A DNA stretch of 35,131 nucleotides. Source: Chromera velia (lineage: Eukaryota > Sar > Chromeraceae). The translations under genes were made by a program, and so were the position numbers. Below are positions 31,120-35,131 of the stretch, one piece after another. The notes under the pieces were generated by a model. That model made no database searches and had not been told where the DNA came from. It saw nothing but the letters and a program-made list of their open reading frames with translations. The stretch is taken from assembly GCA_018398765.1 (NCBI GenBank), contig JAHBMJ010001139.1, forward strand, positions 1-35,131. The letters run 5' to 3'. How positions within the stretch are numbered: the stretch's first letter is position 1; each line of letters begins with the position of its first letter.

Positions 31120-32749
31120 TCCAAACGCCACTGCAGGTCAGAAGAAGAGTGAGCAAAAATAACAAGATCGTCTACGTAACCTATGCTCTCAAGCAGTAAG
31201 TCCGCCAATCTTACTTCCTCAGGGATATGGGGTCGCTGCTCCGTTGTTTCACTCTCCTCCCTCCTCTCTCCACATTCTCCCCCCCTCTGTCTTTCATCCG
31301 TATCTGATTCCCCATCCAAGCCATTAACAGCTTCCCTCCCTTCAACACTCAGAGCAGAATGAATATTATTAATAAACAAAAGAAAAAGAAGAGGAGAAAG
31401 TGGATCTCCCTGTTTTATCCCTGCACTTTCAGGAAAGACCCAATCCGACCCATCCACCCTTCCCCACACATTCATGTATATGGAATGAATCATGCACACG
31501 TCCTTCTTGCTGACTCCTTCCTCTCTAAGTCTATCAATCATTTTCTTTCTGGATACTCGGTCAAATACCTTGCTGAAGTCAACAAACGCTGTAAGGAGGG
31601 GTCTGTGTCTCTTCTTTGCTGAAGCCGTGAGAGCATGAAGAGCAGCTATCGCTTCCCTTGTATCGACCCCCTTCCTAAAACCCACCTGTTGTTCATCTAT
31701 ATTCGTTGTCTCCCTTAACCGGCCATCCATCAACAACGCGAACAACTTTGCCAGAAGGCAGACGATATATATGGGCCTCTATTCATCATAAGAGGGAGAG
31801 ACGTGACCTTTTGGAACAGGAGCGATTCGGATGAAGTTCCACTTTTCTGGCCAGAAAGAAAAAAGGAAAAAAAGATTGAAGAAAATGAAAAGAAGAAAAT
31901 GAGACAGAGGAGAAGAGGAAAAGCATAAATGTACCTGTGCAGGGGAGATTCCTTCGAGGCCGGCTGCCTTCTTTGGGTCGATTGCCTTCAGTATCTTCTT
32001 ATATTTATTGAAAGAGAAGAAAGGTACCGGGGGGGGAGCTGGTGTTTCATCCTTCTTTTGAGGCTCCAGTCCGTCCCCACTGAACACATCGGCCTAAAAA
32101 TTTCAAAACGAAAAGGCAGACGGCTTTTCTCCCTCTCTCCCACTCTCTGCCTTTTTTCTTCCCCTCCTCTATTTCCATAGGGCTGCTGGGTCCTTAGCAG
32201 CTTCTTCCGCGAGTCTCTCTGCCTGAAGAATAGCATACTTTCTCTTTTTTCTTGCTATCAACTTCCCTCTCTCTCTATTTAACCTGTTCATCTTTCTTTT
32301 TGCTGTGATGCACCGCTCGTCTTCGTCCCCCCAGAGTTCCCTTTCTTCCTTCCATTCCCTTTTTGCAGATCTAACTCTCTTCTGAATCTCCCTGCATTCT
32401 TGATCTCTCCAAGGTGTGACAGCCTTTTCCTTCTTTTCACTTTTCCTCGGATGAGTTGGCTTTCGTTTTCTCTCCTTGGGTTGTGCGAGTACATACTCCC
32501 ACTGTTGGGTGAGTCTGGCTATTTAGCTTCTCAGTGGCAGAAAGATAGAACAAGTAGAAGACGGAAAGACAGAAGGTGGTATCTGAGTATCGGGGTAGAA
32601 AGAAGGGACAGACACAAGGGGAGGGGGGAAGAGGGGAGGAGGAGGAGGTGAAGGTATGGATGGAATAGGCTTGCCTTCTTTTTTCGATTCCTGAATCCCG
32701 GCGTCCCACAACCCAAACTAAAGCTTCCCTGCTAAATCTTTTACCGAAG

Positions 32750-33832
32750 TTGCCAGAGGTATTATCTCATCATTGGTGACCGGCGTTTGCCTTCCTGGCT
32801 TCGTAAAAGAAGAGGATGGGACAAAGGAAGGGTAAGGCGGCGAGTTGTCATTCGGTTTTGGCGGAGATGAGAGGTTGAGAGATAGAAAAACGGCCACATG
32901 TTCGGGGGCTGCGTCAAGCTATAGCTCAACCCCAAAAGAATTCCACAAACCAAGAAGAGGAGGATCAACTAAAAATAAATCAATGACCGTAGCTGGAGCA
33001 CCCCTTCATAATAAGTGCAAGCCCCTGTGAAGTTGACTTCAATCCCTTTCTTTTCATCTTTCCAAGACAGGCCATTCAAGGGAAGGAGGTTTGCTTTCTC
33101 ACAAAAGCGAATGGCAGCTCTTCCTGGTTCGTTTACGATTGAACGACAGTCAGAGCGGCGAGACAGTCCCTCGATTGCTTCTTCCCCTTTGCCCTCCAAG
33201 ATCTTTTGTAAGTCACCCGTCCCCCCGATCTGTTCCCTTTCCCATAAAATTCCTTTAGGGACCTCCTTTCCTATATGGCAATTGAAGTTTCCTGCCATAA
33301 TGTGAAGATCGCATAGCGAAATACTGTGTTACATCACAGACTGCGTTGAGAAGCGTCTCTCTCTCTACCTGTTTCGGTTCATTGTTTCTTAGTCTTTTCT
33401 CTGCCCCCGATTGGAGGAGATAGACACCGAAAATGTGCAGAGATACATTCGCCTCCCCCCCTTTCTGGGCCGGCAAGCAGCTCTTAAGTGTCAGTTTGAC
33501 CATACTGGGCCCCACTAACTCCCAAAAAGGCTTCAACTAGCGACCAAGCATGATCAGATAAGGATACACACTCCCCTTGTTTTTACTTCCCTGTCCTTTG
33601 CTCTTTTGTGTACCCCCAGCTTTTTTCTGTACCATTCTCGATGACTGAAGTTTTTTCTTGTGTGGGTGGGTGTGTTAATTGAAGTGGTTGTGTACTTTGT
33701 TTCAGTCAGGATTGCAACATCGATCCCTTCCAACCACCGGTCAAGCGATTCATTCCTGAGATGAGAATCAAGACCCCCGACATTCAGCGTAGCAATGGAC
33801 AGCCTTTTTCCATTCACTGTCATGTTTCGCAC
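32750..33832 (-). pseudogene. LINE ORF2 N-terminus: APE-like endonuclease
   Basis: The first frame starts MRNMTVNGKRLSIATLNVGG and has WLEGIDVAILTETKYT, the LNV(R)GL and (T)E(T)K motifs of apurinic endonucleases. A second frame (33536-33255) has LHIFGVYLLQSGAEKR. A third (33298-32969) has MAGNFNCHIGK, the (G)(D)FN motif, and FCEKANLLPLNGLSW. The enzyme nicks target DNA to prime reverse transcription. At least two frameshifts and a stop interrupt this copy, and the first residue of the GDFN motif is N, so it is inactive. Confidence 0.85.
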
Positions 33833-33839
33833 GCCGGTT

Positions 33840-34170
33840 GCAGAGGAAGAAGATGAAGAAGAAGAAGAGAAAGAAAAAGAAGAAGAGGGAAAAGGTTCAT
33901 TCTTAGAGAAAATAGAAGGAGGAGACGGTTTGAGAACCCAGTCTGGAATTGATGTGAAAGCAGAGGGGCGGGAAAAGGAAGATGAAGAGGAGGAGGAAGA
34001 GGAGGAGGAGGAGGAAGAAGAAGAAGAAGAAGAAGAAGAAGAAGAAGAAAAAGAAGAAGAAAAAGAAGAAAAAGAAGAAGAAAAAGAAGAGGAAGAAGAA
34101 GAAAAAGAAGAAGAAGAAGAAGAGGAAGAAGAAGAAAAAGAGGAGGAGGAAGAGGAGGAGGGAAAAGAAG
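33840..34170. repeat. (GAA)n/(TTC)n microsatellite between LINE ORF1 and ORF2
   Basis: Long interrupted GAA/GAG repeat. The Glu/Lys-only plus-strand frames across it are artefacts. A second, shorter (GAA)n run lies at about 34895-34965 and encodes the poly-Ser part of ORF1. Confidence 0.95.
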
Positions 34171-34240
34171 ACTGACATGATGAAAGGGCAGGGTGAGGTG
34201 CCTTTTTGAGGCCAGTGATCGGCTTTCGTCTTCTGCCAGC

Positions 34241-35107
34241 CTAGAAAGCGGCTCTCATCGATTGAGGCACAAGTGAGGCCGAGACCCGTGCAGTCCTTTC
34301 CCATTCTTCCCGTCTGATTTCGTATTCTCTCTTTCTTCCATTTCCTCCCCTGACAGACACAATTTCCACAATGCGAGTCATGAGGGGGAGAGCCTCGCTT
34401 CCCGCCTCATCAGTAGCGCTGCTCTCCTCTTCTGTCTTCTCTTCTTTACAAAACAAACCCCCGCACCCTCCCACTCCCAGTACTCCCCCACATACATCAC
34501 AGATGGGAAGACGAAAGACAGAGATAGAGGAAGCATGACCATACATATATACATCTTCCTCTTCACTTTCTATCTGTCTGGCTGTCTGTTTAGGTGGCTT
34601 CCTATTGCTCTCCTCTCTTTCTATTTCTGCTTGCTGTATGTCTATCTGTCTATCTACCTGCCTTGGAGGTCTGCCTCTTCGTCTCCTCCTTTCTGGGTCT
34701 ATAGGCTGCCTATCAGTCTGTCTGCCTGCCTGTCTTAAGAGTCTTTTTCCACATCTGTTTCTTTCTGGTTCCACTGGCTGTCTGTCGGTCTGTCTATCTG
34801 CCTGTCTTAGAGGTTTTCCTCTTTGTCTGTTTCTCTTTAGTTCTTCTGGCTGTCTGTCTATCTGCCTATTTGCAGGAGAGGGAGAAGAGAAGGGTGAAGG
34901 AGAAGAAGAAGAAGAAGAAGAAGAAGAAGAAGAAGAAGAAGAAAAAGAAGAAGAAGAAGATGAAGAGAGACGATTCCATGGATTTCTGCATCCTCCACGC
35001 TGGCTAAGTATGCATCCGATGCAAGCCCTTTGAGCAGCTACACAGAGGTAGCCTCTACTGCATCCTGTTCTCCCTGGTCTAGCTAAACAAAGACACCTAC
35101 ATGTCAT
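34241..35107 (-). CDS. Probable LINE ORF1: Arg/Gln-rich repeats and Cys cluster
   Basis: A 288-codon open frame just upstream of ORF2 on the same strand. After a Cys-rich start and a poly-Ser run (from a GAA/TTC microsatellite), it has four 24-residue repeats, for example ANRQIDRQPEELKRNRQRGK, ADRQTDRQPVEPERNR and AGRQTDRQPIDPERRR. Next comes a Cys cluster, CDVCGGVLGVGGCGGLFC, then an acidic and a basic segment. LINE ORF1 proteins bind the element RNA and often combine basic repeats with a zinc finger, which fits, but no known ORF1 family is matched. Its position is the main argument. It could instead be an unrelated repeat-derived frame. Confidence 0.45.
   Translation of the reverse strand: MTCRCLCLARPGRTGCSRGYLCVAAQRACIGCILSQRGGCRNPWNRLSSSSSSSFSSSSSSSSSSSSSSPSPFSSPSPANRQIDRQPEELKRNRQRGKPLRQADRQTDRQPVEPERNRCGKRLLRQAGRQTDRQPIDPERRRRRGRPPRQVDRQIDIQQAEIEREESNRKPPKQTARQIESEEEDVYMYGHASSISVFRLPICDVCGGVLGVGGCGGLFCKEEKTEEESSATDEAGSEALPLMTRIVEIVSVRGGNGRKREYEIRREEWERTARVSASLVPQSMRAAF
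34586..34873 (-). repeat. 72-bp minisatellite encoding a 24-residue repeat
   Basis: Four in-frame copies of a 72-bp unit in the putative ORF1. The common pattern is xxRQxDRQPxExxRxRxxKPxRQ. The fourth copy is the most diverged. Confidence 0.8.
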
Positions 35108-35116
35108 ATTGCCATC

Positions 35117-35131
35117 CCCCCCCCCCCCCCC
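35117..35131. repeat. Poly-C run at the right edge
   Basis: The window ends in about 15 C. Together with the microsatellite at position 1, this suggests both window ends are assembly breakpoints. Confidence 0.85.

Larger units (their letters stand above)
29104..32087 (-). pseudogene. LINE ORF2: reverse transcriptase and C-terminal zinc finger
   Basis: Motifs in order: KILKAIDPKKAAGLEGIS, WPEKWNFIRIAPVPKG, EQQVGFRKGVDTREAI, LLTAFVDFSKVFDRVSR, AGIKQGDPLSPLLFLLFINN, then the catalytic IGYVDDLVIFA (YVDD in place of the common YADD). After the nested transposon come RLDRLASYCQEHGLKVNLKK, TKVLVLSGS and ECVESYKYLGCRVF. Near 29.36 kb is CEEHCIHC followed by VIDDAVHRLSAC, a Cys/His finger typical of LINE C-termini. 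In-frame TAG (about 31779) and TGA (30001-30003) interrupt it. Frames on the two sides of the insertion agree if 734 bp (element plus one target copy) is removed. Confidence 0.92.
28859..35107 (-). mobile_element. APE-type LINE (non-LTR retrotransposon) with nested DNA transposon
   Basis: Minus-strand element with a probable ORF1 (35107-34241), an ORF2 with endonuclease (33832-about 32750), linker, reverse transcriptase (32087-about 30000) and a C-terminal zinc-finger region (to 29104), then about 245 bp of 3' UTR ending in a TAAG-type repeat tail (28859-28880). The 5' end may lie outside the window. The copy is dead: the endonuclease moves between frames at least twice and ORF2 has several stops, including TAG at about 31779 and TGA at 30001-30003. 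It is not heavily decayed, since most of the reverse transcriptase to the C-terminus stays in one frame once the nested insertion is removed. TTC/GAA microsatellite separates ORF1 from ORF2. Confidence 0.88.

Noticed and set aside
33795-34304. Glu/Lys-only and Phe-only frames
   Set aside because: They are translations of the GAA/TTC repeat between the LINE ORFs.
1-35131. CRISPR arrays, rRNA or tRNA genes, prokaryotic operons
   Set aside because: No regularly spaced repeats with unique spacers, no recognisable RNA gene, and the genes are intron-containing or transposon-derived eukaryotic genes.

Overview
The window reads as nuclear DNA of a unicellular alveolate, most likely a chromerid alga such as Chromera velia. 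The reasons are one intron-rich host gene with GT-AG introns, its alveolate-style architecture (six membrane spans joined to a cyclic-nucleotide phosphodiesterase domain), many TGCATGCA palindromes, and several classes of eukaryotic transposon. The species is an inference. Both ends are low-complexity (about 950 bp of compound microsatellite on the left, a poly-C run on the right), so the window is probably a whole contig that stopped at unassemblable repeats.

Layout. 1-3064: microsatellites, then about 2 kb with no secure gene. 3065-8958: a Ty3/gypsy LTR retrotransposon of the chromovirus type on the minus strand, with two 340-bp LTRs about 3% diverged. 9060-9632: a 5'-truncated non-LTR retrotransposon tail (CCHC knuckle plus endonuclease-like region), minus strand. 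9633-10670: no gene. 10671-12172: a Merlin/IS1595-like DDE transposase, plus strand, with one frameshift. 12173-13253: no gene. 13254-26077: the host gene. 26078-28858: no gene, with an AT-rich island at its right end. 28859-35107: an APE-type LINE on the minus strand with ORF1 and ORF2. A 726-bp non-autonomous DNA transposon (15-bp perfect terminal inverted repeats, 8-bp target duplication) is inserted in its reverse-transcriptase domain.

The host gene is the main biological content. I modelled 18 exons whose phases agree at every junction, giving about 1,566 codons. Exons 1-2 encode about six hydrophobic spans, exons 3-6 a coil and a long Gly/Ser-rich linker, exons 7-16 a complete class I phosphodiesterase domain with [28 protein letters not shown] and the substrate glutamine, and exons 17-18 a charged helix and a disordered tail. 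It should hydrolyse cAMP and/or cGMP at a membrane.

The least expected features are a 3' splice acceptor present in three tandem copies just after the catalytic domain, a (GTCA)n repeat of overlapping splice donors at the end of the next exon, and the nested MITE-in-LINE, whose removal restores the LINE reading frame exactly. I found no prokaryotic operon, CRISPR array, rRNA or tRNA.
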